A DNA stretch of 64,000 bases, taken from the NCBI RefSeq assembly GCF_040364665.1, contig NZ_BAABWX010000001.1, forward strand, positions 1,612,001 through 1,676,000, written 5' to 3'. The notes beneath the pieces are model-generated. The model saw nothing but the letters and a program-made list of their open reading frames with translations. It was not told the origin of the DNA and did no database searches. Position 1 is the first letter of the stretch; each line of letters opens with the position of its first letter. A program made the translations under genes and the position numbers. The stretch is from Cognatishimia sp. WU-CL00825. GTDB lineage: Bacteria; Pseudomonadota; Alphaproteobacteria; Rhodobacterales; Rhodobacteraceae. Below are positions 1 through 9,244 of this stretch, one piece after another.

Positions 1-102
1 ATACCAGCCAACAGGATGAAAAATTCAAATTGGTGCGAAGAGGCAGCAACGACTATTTGCTTCAAACGACACCTTAGGCAAGAGCAGAAAAGGACGCATA
101 AA

Positions 103-951
103 ATGCGCCAAACAATCCTTGTGAGCCTGGGGATCAGCATGGCCCTATTGGTGTCAGGTTGTGAAACAGCTGAAGATCGTGGTGTGGGTCGTGCCATCGA
201 TGCGGTGAACGCAGAAGATGAAGCCAACCTGTCAGACATCATGTTGACAGTTGCAGACCCAAACGAAGCGGTCATATATTTTACGCGGACGCTAAGCGAG
301 AACCCTGGCAGGATCGACTTGCAACGCAGTTTGGCAATATCCTTGACCCGCGCAAAACGCTCTGAACAGGCCGTGTCGGCGTGGCGCAAAGTCACCAAAA
401 ATCCAAAGTCCACAAATGATGATCACGTCGATCTGGCTGACGCTCTGATCCGTGCTGGGAAATGGCAAGAAGCCGACGAAGCGCTTGATGCTATTCCGCC
501 CACCCACGAAACCTTTAAGCGCTATCGTCTAGAGGCCATTGTCGCGGATTCCGCCAAACAGTGGAAGAAAGCCGACAGTTTCTATGAAATTGCAGTTGGC
601 CTAACGACACGTCCTGCTGGGGTATTGAACAATTGGGGTTACTCCAAGCTGACGCGCGGAGATTTCACCGAAGCCGAACGTCTGTTTTTGGAAGCGATCA
701 ATAATGACCGCAGCTTGTTCACCGCAAAGAACAATCTTGTATTGTCACGTGGCGCGCAACGAAATTACAGCTTGCCCGTCATGCCGATGGAACAAACAGA
801 GCGCGCGCAATTGCTGCACACGCTTGCTTTGTCAGCGATTAAGCAAGGCGATGTAGAAATCGGTAAGGGCCTGCTGCGCGAAGCAATTGACACGCATCCA
901 CAGCATTTTGAAGCTGCGGTGCGCAGCCTTAGGGCTTTGGAAAAAGCATAA
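103..951 (+). CDS. TPR-repeat lipoprotein, TadD-like pilus assembly protein
   Basis: Predicted outer-membrane or periplasmic lipoprotein of about 282 residues. I start it at the ATG at 103 because this puts a signal peptide with lipobox (LVSGC, Cys20) at the N-terminus; an upstream ATG at 16 would bury it. The rest is helical, with repeated Ala/Leu/Tyr/Trp-containing ~34-residue units typical of tetratricopeptide repeats (roughly residues 55-280). TadD-type TPR lipoproteins help assemble Flp/Tad pili. The stop overlaps the start of the prepilin peptidase gene by one base (TAATG), so the two are probably coupled and belong to the end of a tad operon lying upstream of the window. The TadD role rests on this context. 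Confidence 0.8.
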   Translation: MRQTILVSLGISMALLVSGCETAEDRGVGRAIDAVNAEDEANLSDIMLTVADPNEAVIYFTRTLSENPGRIDLQRSLAISLTRAKRSEQAVSAWRKVTKNPKSTNDDHVDLADALIRAGKWQEADEALDAIPPTHETFKRYRLEAIVADSAKQWKKADSFYEIAVGLTTRPAGVLNNWGYSKLTRGDFTEAERLFLEAINNDRSLFTAKNNLVLSRGAQRNYSLPVMPMEQTERAQLLHTLALSAIKQGDVEIGKGLLREAIDTHPQHFEAAVRSLRALEKA

Positions 952-1448
952 TGCATATCTCGGCATCTGCTGCGCTTTGGTTTTTGCCCTTTGTGCTGCC
1001 AATTTGTTTCTATGTTGCCTGGAGCGATATGCGGGCAATGCGCATTACCAATTATGCGGTCATGACGTTATTTGCGGTTTTTGTTGTAGTCGGGATCGTC
1101 GCATTGCCGTTTGACGCCTATCTTTGGCGGTTTCTGCATTTGGCTGTGGCGCTTGTGATCGGCATTGCATTGAATGCGGGCGGAGTTGTTGGTGCGGGTG
1201 ACGCAAAATTTGTGGCGGCCGCAGCCCCATTTGTACCGATTGCTGACCTATCGCGGCTCTCTATCATATTTGCCGCAACTTTGTTGGCCGCTTGGGTCAC
1301 CCATCGCGCAGCAAAACATAGCCCAATTCGAAAAATGGCCCCAGAGTGGGAGAGCTGGAATAAAGCGAAAGAATTCCCAATGGGACTGGCATTGGGTGGC
1401 GCGCTGTCGATCTATCTTGTTTTGGGCGCGCTGAACGGGGCCGCCTGA
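951..1448 (+). CDS. A24 prepilin peptidase (TadV/CpaA type)
   Basis: Inner-membrane aspartic peptidase of 165 residues expected to process Flp-type prepilins. The two catalytic aspartates sit in SDMR (Asp26) and GAGDAKF (Asp84), the GxGD signature of family A24. Several hydrophobic segments (about 6-24, 37-53, 61-80, 103-120 and the C-terminus) fit a polytopic protein. It lacks the N-terminal methylase domain of long PilD enzymes, as TadV/CpaA proteins do. It is translationally coupled to the TPR lipoprotein before it. Confidence 0.85.
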   Translation: MHISASAALWFLPFVLPICFYVAWSDMRAMRITNYAVMTLFAVFVVVGIVALPFDAYLWRFLHLAVALVIGIALNAGGVVGAGDAKFVAAAAPFVPIADLSRLSIIFAATLLAAWVTHRAAKHSPIRKMAPEWESWNKAKEFPMGLALGGALSIYLVLGALNGAA

Positions 1449-1548
1449 CGGCAGTTCTTAGCAAATCCCTTGCGCTGCCCAATTGCTGCCACGATATCCT
1501 GCATCATGGGGCACAACTTATGAATAGTGTTGTGTCAAAGGGTCCACC

Positions 1549-2868
1549 ATGAATATGCATGCACAAACCGTCGCCCCTACGGTAATCGCCCCCCCTGCCC
1601 CAAAACGGCTCGAGGACATGCGGCTGCCAATTGTGATGATGCGCGACATCTTGTTGAAAACAATGTTTCGCAAGAATGTCGACATGGTATCGGATGTGGC
1701 GCACGCAGTTTGCCTGCCTACCGCGGTTACCCAAGAGCTTATTGACATGGCCCGCGAGCAACGACTGCTTGAAGCCACTGGGACGCTGAACGCAAACAGC
1801 GGCAACGAAATGGGATATCAGCTTACGGATGCTGGAAAGGCACGCGCATTGGATGCGCTAGCCCAGTCCGAATACTTTGGCGCAATGCCGGTTCCGCTGC
1901 CGGTCTATTCAGAACAAATCAAGCGCCAGTCCATTCGTGACATCCAGATCAGTAGACAGCAATTGACCGATGCCATGGGACATTTGGTATTGCCAGACAG
2001 CCTGTTGGGCACGCTTGGTCCCGCAGTTTCTGCTGGGCGTTCGATCCTTATGTATGGCCCCCCGGGAAATGGAAAATCTTCTATATCAAACGGCATTCGC
2101 GATGCGATGGGCGATAAAGTGTATGTGCCACGCGCCATTGAATACGCAGGTCAGGTGATCACGGTCTATGACCCCATCGTGCACTCCAAGGCCGAAGCAG
2201 AAATTGATGACCCAAACAGCTTGCGCCGCAAACGCGGTTTTGACCGTCGTTATGTGCGCTGCGACCGACCCACGGTGATCACAGGTGGAGAATTGACGCT
2301 AGACATGCTGGACCTTGTCTATAACCCGACGGCGCGCACCTATCAGGCCCCTCTACAGCTCAAAGCCGCTGGCGGGATTTTTATTGTTGACGACCTTGGA
2401 CGCCAACAAGAGCCACCGCAGGCCCTGATCAACCGCTGGATCGTGCCACTGGAAGAAAACCGCGATATTCTGGCGCTACAGTCAGGCGAAAAATTTGAAA
2501 CGCCTTTTGATACACTGGTGGTGTTTTCAACAAACTTCCATCCCAACGAGATTTTTGACCAAGCGGCCTTGCGCCGGATCTTTTATAAAATCAAAATTGA
2601 CGGCCCTGATCAAAAGAATTTTCTAAAGATCTTTTCCCTAGTCGCACGCAAAAAGGGCATGCCGCTTGATGAACCGGCATTGGTGCACCTGTTGAAACGC
2701 AAGTATCCAGAGATCGACAATGTCTATGCCAATTATCAGCCGGTTTTTCTGATCGATCAGATGATTGCTATTTGTGAATTCGAGGGAATCCCGCTTCAGA
2801 TGACACCCGATTTGATAGACCGCGCTTGGGAAAATATGTTCGTGAAAGACGAGCTGATTGTAAAATAG
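1549..2868 (+). CDS. AAA ATPase linked to the tad genes
   Basis: Soluble ATPase of 439 residues. A Walker A motif GPPGNGKSS lies at about 170-178 and a Walker B motif (GGIFIVDD) at about 275-282, followed by an arginine-rich sensor region (AALRRIFYKI). The N-terminal ~120 residues look like a small helical/winged domain (a segment ending GYQLTDAGKARALDAL resembles a winged-helix wing). An AGGG ribosome-binding site precedes the ATG. It lies 100 bp downstream of the prepilin peptidase in the same direction. It is not the TadA secretion ATPase; its role is not established by sequence, and a pilus-related function is only inferred from position. Confidence 0.7.
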   Translation: MNMHAQTVAPTVIAPPAPKRLEDMRLPIVMMRDILLKTMFRKNVDMVSDVAHAVCLPTAVTQELIDMAREQRLLEATGTLNANSGNEMGYQLTDAGKARALDALAQSEYFGAMPVPLPVYSEQIKRQSIRDIQISRQQLTDAMGHLVLPDSLLGTLGPAVSAGRSILMYGPPGNGKSSISNGIRDAMGDKVYVPRAIEYAGQVITVYDPIVHSKAEAEIDDPNSLRRKRGFDRRYVRCDRPTVITGGELTLDMLDLVYNPTARTYQAPLQLKAAGGIFIVDDLGRQQEPPQALINRWIVPLEENRDILALQSGEKFETPFDTLVVFSTNFHPNEIFDQAALRRIFYKIKIDGPDQKNFLKIFSLVARKKGMPLDEPALVHLLKRKYPEIDNVYANYQPVFLIDQMIAICEFEGIPLQMTPDLIDRAWENMFVKDELIVK

Positions 2869-2933
2869 CACCTATCTTGACGTGCTAGATCGAGGCCATT
2901 GCAAGTAATTGCCTTTTGCGGCATGACGGTCAA

Positions 2934-3626
2934 ATGAGCCCACAGATCAAAGCCCTTTCCGTCCATCTATTAACAGCAACCGGTGCCGTTTTTGCGATGC
3001 TTGCAATGCTGGCTGCTGTTGATGAAAAATGGAGCTTGATGTTTCTGTGGTTGGTTGTGGCTTTTGCGGTTGATGGTATCGATGGGCCGCTTGCCCGCCA
3101 CTATAATGTCAAGAAATACGCGCCTGAATTCAACGGTGTATTGCTTGATTTGATTATCGACTACTTGACCTATGTGTTTATTCCAGCATTTGCCTTGTTT
3201 AAATCAGGGCTCATGGATGGTTGGACAGGCTGGTTCGCTATCATTGTGATCACCTTTGCGAGCGCTTTGTATTTTTCTGATACACGCATGAAAACAAAAG
3301 ATAATTCGTTTTCCGGCTTTCCCGGATGCTGGAATATGGTGATCCTGGTAATTTTTGCCATTGAGCCAAACTTTTGGGTGAGCCTGGCCTTGGTGACGGT
3401 TCTGGCCCTGGCTATGTTTCTACCTTTGCGCTTTATCCATCCTGTACGTACAGAGCGCTGGCGCAACGTTTCTCTGCCTATGGCATTGGCCTGGACTTTC
3501 TTTGCCGGCTGGGCTGCCTGGGTCGACTTTCACCCGGAAAGCTGGGCGCATTGGGGTTTGGTTGTGACGTCGATCTATTTGCTGTTGGTAGGGATAATTC
3601 AGCAAATTCTGCCAGTACGGCGCTAG
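2934..3626 (+). CDS. pcs: Phosphatidylcholine synthase
   Basis: Integral membrane CDP-alcohol phosphatidyltransferase of about 230 residues that condenses choline with CDP-diacylglycerol to make phosphatidylcholine. The diagnostic catalytic stretch DGIDGPLAR...NGVLLDLIIDYLTYV (about residues 43-80) has the lengthened spacing typical of Pcs rather than phosphatidylserine or phosphatidylglycerol synthases, followed by the Pcs-like SGFPGCWNM segment. About seven hydrophobic helices are visible. A TTG at 2916 would add six residues; I prefer ATG 2934, although no strong ribosome-binding site is visible. It is convergent with, and overlaps by 4 bp, the Ogt gene. Confidence 0.88.
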   Translation: MSPQIKALSVHLLTATGAVFAMLAMLAAVDEKWSLMFLWLVVAFAVDGIDGPLARHYNVKKYAPEFNGVLLDLIIDYLTYVFIPAFALFKSGLMDGWTGWFAIIVITFASALYFSDTRMKTKDNSFSGFPGCWNMVILVIFAIEPNFWVSLALVTVLALAMFLPLRFIHPVRTERWRNVSLPMALAWTFFAGWAAWVDFHPESWAHWGLVVTSIYLLLVGIIQQILPVRR

Positions 3627-4078
3627 ATCAACAATCCCGCCGCGCCCTCGTGACGCAAAAGCGCCACCTTGGTTTCTACGCCACCCTTTCCTGAAAACCC
3701 CACAAGCTTGCCACCTGCCCCCATAACACGATGACATGGGATGATGATGGGAATGGGGTTCAAGCCACAGGCCCGGCCAATTGGCTGGGCAGCACATCCT
3801 AAAGTCTTGGCAAGATCACCATATGTAACGGTATCACCAAACGGAATTTTGCACATTTCAACACAGACCGATTGCTGAAATTGAGAACCTGCAACATGTA
3901 AAGGCAAATCAAACACCCGCAGCTCGCCAGCGAAATAGGCTGTAAGTTGCTTGATTGCTTCGTCCAATAAATTGGATTTTGCCAGCGGGCTGGCTTCCCA
4001 CAACAAACGCACAATGGCCCCATCTTCTTGGCAAATAGTCAGCGCACCAAGGGGGCTATGAAAACAGGTGCTTATCAT
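3623..4078 (-). CDS. ogt: Methylated-DNA--protein-cysteine methyltransferase
   Basis: Repairs O6-methylguanine by suicidal transfer of the methyl group to its active-site cysteine. The 151-residue protein carries the family signature IIIPCHRV (acceptor Cys115), preceded by the DNA-binding segment with the arginine finger (QPIGRACGLNPIP). The length matches Ogt rather than the two-domain Ada. Its 3' end overlaps the convergent pcs gene by 4 bp. No obvious ribosome-binding site precedes the ATG. Confidence 0.9.
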   Translation of the reverse strand: MISTCFHSPLGALTICQEDGAIVRLLWEASPLAKSNLLDEAIKQLTAYFAGELRVFDLPLHVAGSQFQQSVCVEMCKIPFGDTVTYGDLAKTLGCAAQPIGRACGLNPIPIIIPCHRVMGAGGKLVGFSGKGGVETKVALLRHEGAAGLLI

Positions 4079-4122
4079 AATAAACCGCGCACTTTTCTTT
4101 CTCTGCCATGACCCATCTTATA

Positions 4123-4150
4123 CGCGGGCCCAAACGCAAACGGGCCCGCG
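4123..4150. terminator. GC-rich hairpin between ileS and ogt
   Basis: A perfect 9-bp inverted repeat (CGCGGGCCC / GGGCCCGCG) with a 10-nt loop lies between the end of ileS and the start of ogt, both on the minus strand. It has no T-run on either side, so it is a terminator-like or mRNA-stabilising hairpin rather than a textbook intrinsic terminator. Confidence 0.5.
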
Positions 4151-4185
4151 ATGCGAGCCCGTCTAGAGAAACAGATTCCTAGGCC

Positions 4186-7116
4186 TTAGCCAAGCGCCTC
4201 ATTGCAGCGCGAGCAGGTTGCCGCGTGCGTGTGATTTCCAACGTCTGGCAAGATCTTCCAGCACCGTTGGCACTTCTCGCCATCTGCCTTTTCGAAGACT
4301 ACGCCAACGCCCTCTGCTTCTGGCAAACGGAATGCTTCTGCTGGGCTTGGGTCGTTGGTAAGCACGATATCAGAAGTGATGCAGATGTCATCAAACGCCA
4401 CAGATCGCAGTGCCTCCAGAACATCCTCGTCGCGCACATGCACAACTGGTGCTGCCTCAAGCGAAGCCCCGATAACCTTATCTGTCCGTTGGATTTCCAG
4501 CGCAGCGGTCACAACGCGGCGCACTTCTCGCACCTTGGCCCATTTTGCGGCCAGGGGTTCATCAAGCCAATCAGCGGGTGTTTCAGGCATATCTGTCAGG
4601 TGGATCGACGATTTGTCACCTGGGTAGCGTTCCAACCAGACTTCTTCCATCGTGAACACCAAGATTGGTGCCAACCAAGTTGTCAGACGCTCAAACAAAA
4701 TATCCATTACAGTGCGCGCCGCACGACGGCGCAACGTGTCGCCATCGCAATACAGTGCGTCTTTGCGGATATCAAAGTAAAACGCCGAAAGCTCAACGGT
4801 TGCAAAATTAAACACAGCGCTGAAAACACCTTGGAAATCAAAGGTTTTATAGCCAGTGCGCACACGGTGATCGAGCTCGGCCAAACGGTGCAGAACCCAA
4901 CGCTCCAACTCTGGCATGTCAGAGGGATCTACGCGCTCTCCTTCGGAGAAATTACCCAATGCCCCTAGCATATAACGCATAGTATTGCGCAACCGCCGAT
5001 AGCTATCAGCCACGCCTTTCAGGATTTCAGGCCCGATGCGCTGATCAGCTGTATAGTCGGTTTGTGCAACCCACAGGCGCAGAACATCGGCACCATATTG
5101 TTGCACCACTTTCTCTGGCACAATGGTATTGCCCAACGACTTGGACATTTTGTTGCCCTTTTCGTCCAGCGTAAAGCCGTGCGTTACAACATTACGATAA
5201 GGGGCTCGCCCGTTTGTCCCGCAGGATTGCAACAAGGAAGAATGGAACCATCCACGATGCTGGTCGGTGCCTTCCATGTAAACATCTGCAATGCCATCCT
5301 CGGTGCCGTCTTCGCGGTCACGTAGTACAAAGGCATGGGTTGAACCAGAATCAAACCACACATCAAGGACGTCAAAGATCTGATCGTAATCATCAGGGTT
5401 TGCGGCATCCCCAATAAAGCGTTCCTTGGCACCTTCGGCATACCAAGCATCCGCCCCGTCCACTTCAAACGCGGCAAAAATCCGTGCGTTGATGTCGGCA
5501 TTGCGCAGCAAAAAGTCTGGATCCGTTGGCAAAGCGTCTTTTTTCACAAAACAAGTCAGCGGCACGCCCCAGGCGCGCTGTCGTGACAAAACCCAATCCG
5601 GGCGCGTTTCGATCATGGAATAAAGGCGATTGCGACCTTTTTGCGGAGTCCACTTCACCTGTTGATCGATAGAATTCAGCGCCCGCTCGCGAATGGTGGT
5701 GCCCATCTCGTCTTGGCCATCACCAACGGCTTTATCAACACTTGCAAACCACTGCGGCGTATTGCGGAAAATGATTGGCGCTTTTGACCGCCACGAATGC
5801 GGGTAGCTGTGCTTGACGCGGCTGCGCGCGATGATCCCGCCTCCCTCGACAAGCTTAGCGATCACAGCGTTGTTTGCTTTTCCTTCTTTGCCCTTGCGGT
5901 CAAAGACCTGCAATCCGGCAAAGAAAGGCACATGTGACAAGAATTCAGATTCCTCGCCCACGTTGTGCGTCATGCGGTCAATCCAGTTGCGGGCCACAAA
6001 GCATTCATAGTCATCCGCACCGTGTGATGGCGCTGTATGCACGAAACCAGTACCCGCATCGGCCGTAACATGGTCGCCATCAATCATTGGAACATCGTAA
6101 TCCCAAAACCCATCAGCACCTTCCATCTCGGCAAATGGGTGGCGGCACAGTGCCCCATCCAATTCATCAGTGGCCACGTCGCGCACTTTGCTAAACGAGG
6201 TCACACGCGCCTTAGTCAACACGTCTTCGGCCAATGCGTCTGCCAATAGATAAAGGTCGCCTGGTGTGGTCCAGCTTTCCTCTTCAGTCTGATCAACCTG
6301 ATAAAGCCCATAGGCAATCTTTGGGTTGAACGCGATCGCTTTGTTGCTTGGAATTGTCCAGGGCGTTGTGGTCCAGATGACAACGCGCGCATCGAGAAGA
6401 TCGGTAGACACAGCCTCCTCGTCAGTCTCGCCCTGTCCGGCCAAAAACTGAATTTCAAACGGGACCCAGATCGTATGGCTTTGGTGATCATGGTATTCAA
6501 TTTCGGCTTCGGCCAGCGCGGTCTTCTCGACCGGAGACCACATCACGGGCTTGGATCCCTGATACAGCGTTCCGTTCATCAGAAATTTCATGAATTCATC
6601 AGCAATGACCGCTTCGGCGCGATAGTTCATGGTCAAATAGGGATTTGCCCAATTGCCGGTGATGCCTAGCCGTTTGAACTCTTCCCGTTGAATGCCAACC
6701 CATTTGTCAGCAAACGCACGGCATTCCTGACGGAAGTCGACAATATCGATGTCGTCCTTGTTTTTGCCTTTCTGGCGATACTGCTCTTCGATTTTCCATT
6801 CGATTGGCAGGCCGTGGCAATCCCATCCAGGAATATACCGCGCGTCAAATCCCATCATTTGGTGGCTGCGCACAATCATATCTTTGATGGTTTTGTTTAA
6901 CGCATGACCGATGTGCAAATGCCCGTTGGCATAAGGAGGACCGTCGTGCAGCGTGAAAGGTTCGCGTCCCTGCTTTTCGCGCAGGCGATCATAGATTCCA
7001 ATTTTTTCCCACCGATCCAGCCAATTGGGTTCGCGTTTTGGCAACCCCGCGCGCATTGGAAAATCGGTTTTTGGCAGGTTCAAAGTCGTCTTATATTCAG
7101 GCGTATCGGCGCACAT
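4186..7116 (-). CDS. ileS: Isoleucyl-tRNA synthetase
   Basis: Class I aminoacyl-tRNA synthetase that charges tRNA-Ile and edits valine. Visible are the HIGH motif at about residues 68-71 of the chosen start, the editing domain with the threonine-rich TTTPWTIPSN motif, the KMSKS loop near residue 625, the WFDSGSTHAF segment, and a C-terminal zinc-binding knuckle (CQRC...CSRC). The length of about 976 residues fits bacterial type 1 IleRS. The frame stays open to 7176, but the MCADTPEYKTTLNLP start at 7116 gives the normal N-terminus. Confidence 0.96.
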   Translation of the reverse strand: MCADTPEYKTTLNLPKTDFPMRAGLPKREPNWLDRWEKIGIYDRLREKQGREPFTLHDGPPYANGHLHIGHALNKTIKDMIVRSHQMMGFDARYIPGWDCHGLPIEWKIEEQYRQKGKNKDDIDIVDFRQECRAFADKWVGIQREEFKRLGITGNWANPYLTMNYRAEAVIADEFMKFLMNGTLYQGSKPVMWSPVEKTALAEAEIEYHDHQSHTIWVPFEIQFLAGQGETDEEAVSTDLLDARVVIWTTTPWTIPSNKAIAFNPKIAYGLYQVDQTEEESWTTPGDLYLLADALAEDVLTKARVTSFSKVRDVATDELDGALCRHPFAEMEGADGFWDYDVPMIDGDHVTADAGTGFVHTAPSHGADDYECFVARNWIDRMTHNVGEESEFLSHVPFFAGLQVFDRKGKEGKANNAVIAKLVEGGGIIARSRVKHSYPHSWRSKAPIIFRNTPQWFASVDKAVGDGQDEMGTTIRERALNSIDQQVKWTPQKGRNRLYSMIETRPDWVLSRQRAWGVPLTCFVKKDALPTDPDFLLRNADINARIFAAFEVDGADAWYAEGAKERFIGDAANPDDYDQIFDVLDVWFDSGSTHAFVLRDREDGTEDGIADVYMEGTDQHRGWFHSSLLQSCGTNGRAPYRNVVTHGFTLDEKGNKMSKSLGNTIVPEKVVQQYGADVLRLWVAQTDYTADQRIGPEILKGVADSYRRLRNTMRYMLGALGNFSEGERVDPSDMPELERWVLHRLAELDHRVRTGYKTFDFQGVFSAVFNFATVELSAFYFDIRKDALYCDGDTLRRRAARTVMDILFERLTTWLAPILVFTMEEVWLERYPGDKSSIHLTDMPETPADWLDEPLAAKWAKVREVRRVVTAALEIQRTDKVIGASLEAAPVVHVRDEDVLEALRSVAFDDICITSDIVLTNDPSPAEAFRLPEAEGVGVVFEKADGEKCQRCWKILPDVGNHTHAATCSRCNEALG

Positions 7117-7389
7117 CACAGGCGTCCTTCGGTCAACAAGTATGAGGAATAAGTGAGAGGCGGCGCGGTTTTCCATGCGCCTTTTCCCGGCGACTCGTCT
7201 GAATCAGAGCGCCGGGCATGTAATTCGAATGATAATCGCCATTACACCAGTCATAGGCGCGTTATAGGCCGCGAGGTTCAGAGGGTAAAGCCGCAACTGA
7301 CGATAAACTAAGCAACGCAGCGCGACCCCGTGTAATATTGCAAGTTTCGCCAATAGCTGCGAATGCAAGGGTCAAATCAAAGGTGTAAT
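7117..7389. other. Intergenic region between ileS and the globin gene
   Basis: 273 bp between divergent genes. The only clear structure is a 7-bp inverted repeat CCCGGCG (7186-7192) / CGCCGGG (7210-7216) with a 17-nt loop, which would lie in the ileS leader RNA. I see no convincing open reading frame or TTG-N8-CAA box. Confidence 0.4.
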
Positions 7390-7803
7390 ATGGAAAACCC
7401 ACTGCAGCTATTTGACATAACGCCAGCGCAAATTGATCAGGTGGTGGCACGTTTTTACATGCGCATTCGGCAACACAGCGTGCTTGGCCCGGTATTTGCG
7501 GCTCATATTCAACACGAAGAATGGCCTGCCCACGAAGAAAAAATCGCGCGATTTTGGCGAAATGCCATTTTGAAAGAGCGCTGCTATGCAGGAAACCCTA
7601 TGCGGGTTCACATGCAGACAAGTGACGTGCAGCCAGCGCATTTTGATGATTGGCTTGCGTTGTTTGACGAGGTGTTGCACGCCCAATTACCGCAAGACAC
7701 TGCAAGATCCTTTTCCGCATTGGCCCATCGCATTGGGCGCGGGTTGCGCCTGGGTCTTGAACAGGTCCGTCAGCCCAAAGATGCGCCCCCGGTTCTGTCT
7801 TAA
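7390..7803 (+). CDS. Group III truncated haemoglobin
   Basis: Small haem protein of 137 residues. It has the pattern of group III (P-type) truncated globins: an N-terminal FYMRIRQHSVLGPVF B-helix region, the CD/E region HEEWPAHEEKIARFWRN, and the CYAGNPMRVHMQ segment carrying the proximal histidine. Members bind O2 or NO and are often linked to microaerobic or NO stress. I start at ATG 7390, preceded by AAGG; the upstream ATG at 7363 would add nine residues not seen in the family. It is convergent with the YcjF-like gene (4-bp overlap). Confidence 0.85.
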   Translation: MENPLQLFDITPAQIDQVVARFYMRIRQHSVLGPVFAAHIQHEEWPAHEEKIARFWRNAILKERCYAGNPMRVHMQTSDVQPAHFDDWLALFDEVLHAQLPQDTARSFSALAHRIGRGLRLGLEQVRQPKDAPPVLS

Positions 7804-8819
7804 TTACCAAATAACCCCGTCAACGACCGCTTGATCAGATTACTGACTGAAGGGCGCGTCTCTTTGGTAAAGGGCAACGGGCGGCATACTTCCATCGCTG
7901 CTATGCCAACACGCGCCGTTAACGCGCCGTTCACCATGCCCTCGCCAAATCGGCGACTGATCTTGCCAAGCACTGATCCGCCCGCCAACGAGCCCAGCAG
8001 ATCATCCCCAACCGCAACAGCACCAGTTGTCACCAAATGCGCCATGACCGCGCGCGTCAGCCGCCAACTGCCCAAGGTGCCGGATCGACCGCTGTAAATC
8101 TCTGCAATGCGACGGATCATGCGCAGGTTGGATACAAGCGCCGCAACAACATCCGCCAAAGCCAAAGGAACCAAAGCCGTGACTGTCGCCACCTGGCGCG
8201 CGGCTTGTTCGACTTCGCGTTTGGCAGCTGCATCCAAATTGGCCATCAGCTCACGCTCTACGGTGCTTAGAACGGCAGAGGCATCAAAAGCATCAGGCAG
8301 CATTTCTGACAGGCGCTGCTGGCCCCAAGCAACATCTTCACGGGCTCGGTACAACCCGCTTAGATCTTGTGCAACTTTGCGGGCGGCATTCAAATCATTT
8401 TCAGACAAAGCATTTTCCGCAGCGCGATGCAGATGATCTACCCGGCGAAGTCTTGCAAAAGCGGTGAGTTCTTTTGCAACAATAAGAGCTGACACGGCCA
8501 AAAATGCGGCAAATAGCCCTGTCATCAGCCACCCGACTGTCGGATAGCTCAGCATCAATCCATTCACAAAATTCCAAGCGGTTATTGACACAACTGCCCC
8601 CAGCAGCGCAAGCAACAGCCCCCAAAACCATCGCGACAAACGTGACGGACTGCGGGCCGCAAATTGAACCGCGCCTTGCATGGCCTGCCCTTGCGGCGCG
8701 TTCACCTCTGGCACATCCGGAGCTGCATCAACCTGCGGTGCATCCGCTTTATCCATGTCAATTAATACTGGGCCAGAACCGGCGTCGTGTTTTGTCAAAG
8801 CAGCGCTCCTCTTGCCCAT
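7800..8819 (-). CDS. YcjF-family (DUF697) membrane protein
   Basis: Inner-membrane protein of 339 residues. A polar acidic N-terminal tail (1-60) is followed by two membrane helices (about 64-88 and 93-115), a helical cytoplasmic region, and the hydrophobic DUF697 segment (TALVPLALADVVAALVSNLRMIRRIAEIYSG starts near residue 210). YcjF proteins are nearly always encoded with the YcjX P-loop protein, as here, and are linked to envelope stress in enterobacteria, but no reaction is known. It overlaps the preceding acetyltransferase gene by 25 bp and closes the operon. Confidence 0.8.
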   Translation of the reverse strand: MGKRSAALTKHDAGSGPVLIDMDKADAPQVDAAPDVPEVNAPQGQAMQGAVQFAARSPSRLSRWFWGLLLALLGAVVSITAWNFVNGLMLSYPTVGWLMTGLFAAFLAVSALIVAKELTAFARLRRVDHLHRAAENALSENDLNAARKVAQDLSGLYRAREDVAWGQQRLSEMLPDAFDASAVLSTVERELMANLDAAAKREVEQAARQVATVTALVPLALADVVAALVSNLRMIRRIAEIYSGRSGTLGSWRLTRAVMAHLVTTGAVAVGDDLLGSLAGGSVLGKISRRFGEGMVNGALTARVGIAAMEVCRPLPFTKETRPSVSNLIKRSLTGLFGN

Positions 8820-9244
8820 TGAAACCGCACATCGGGCAAGCCGCCGTCATTGTGCAACCCGTCAGTTCTTTCAGTCGCCTGAAATCCCTCGCGCATGTAA
8901 AATCGGTGGGCCGCGTGATTGCGCTGAAATGTCCAAAGGTCCAGCGACATCTCTTGCATCTGGGCATGCCGCAAGAGCCGGTGTCCTATCCCCTGCCCGC
9001 GCGCGCAACTCCTGACATAGAGCGCATGTACGTAGTTGTTTTCCTTGGCCAAAAAGCCCGCAAATTTGCCATTTAATGACGCAACTGTCATCCATCCGCG
9101 CGCAATCATGATCGCGCAAAACTTCAACGTTTCAGGCAGATCGTCATACTGGGCAATCCAGCCTGTGCTGGAATGAAACTCGTGCAAGATTTCCGCCGCT
9201 TTCTCAGCGTCAGGCGCTCTTCCAAGGCGTAATTCGATGCTCAT
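8795..9244 (-). CDS. GNAT-family N-acetyltransferase
   Basis: Acyl-CoA-dependent N-acetyltransferase of 149 residues. The acetyl-CoA pyrophosphate-binding motif A is clear at about residues 77-92 (LYVRSCARGQGIGHRLL), and the C-terminal motif B contains NHAAHRFYMREGF. The substrate cannot be read from the sequence. It is coupled on both sides: its ATG overlaps the ycjX-like stop by 4 bp, and its end overlaps the YcjF gene. Confidence 0.82.
   Translation of the reverse strand: MSIELRLGRAPDAEKAAEILHEFHSSTGWIAQYDDLPETLKFCAIMIARGWMTVASLNGKFAGFLAKENNYVHALYVRSCARGQGIGHRLLRHAQMQEMSLDLWTFQRNHAAHRFYMREGFQATERTDGLHNDGGLPDVRFQWARGALL

Noticed and set aside
4225..4968. Long plus-strand open frame (247 codons) opposite ileS
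   Set aside because: It is antisense to the strongly conserved ileS coding region, and its translation shows no family features.
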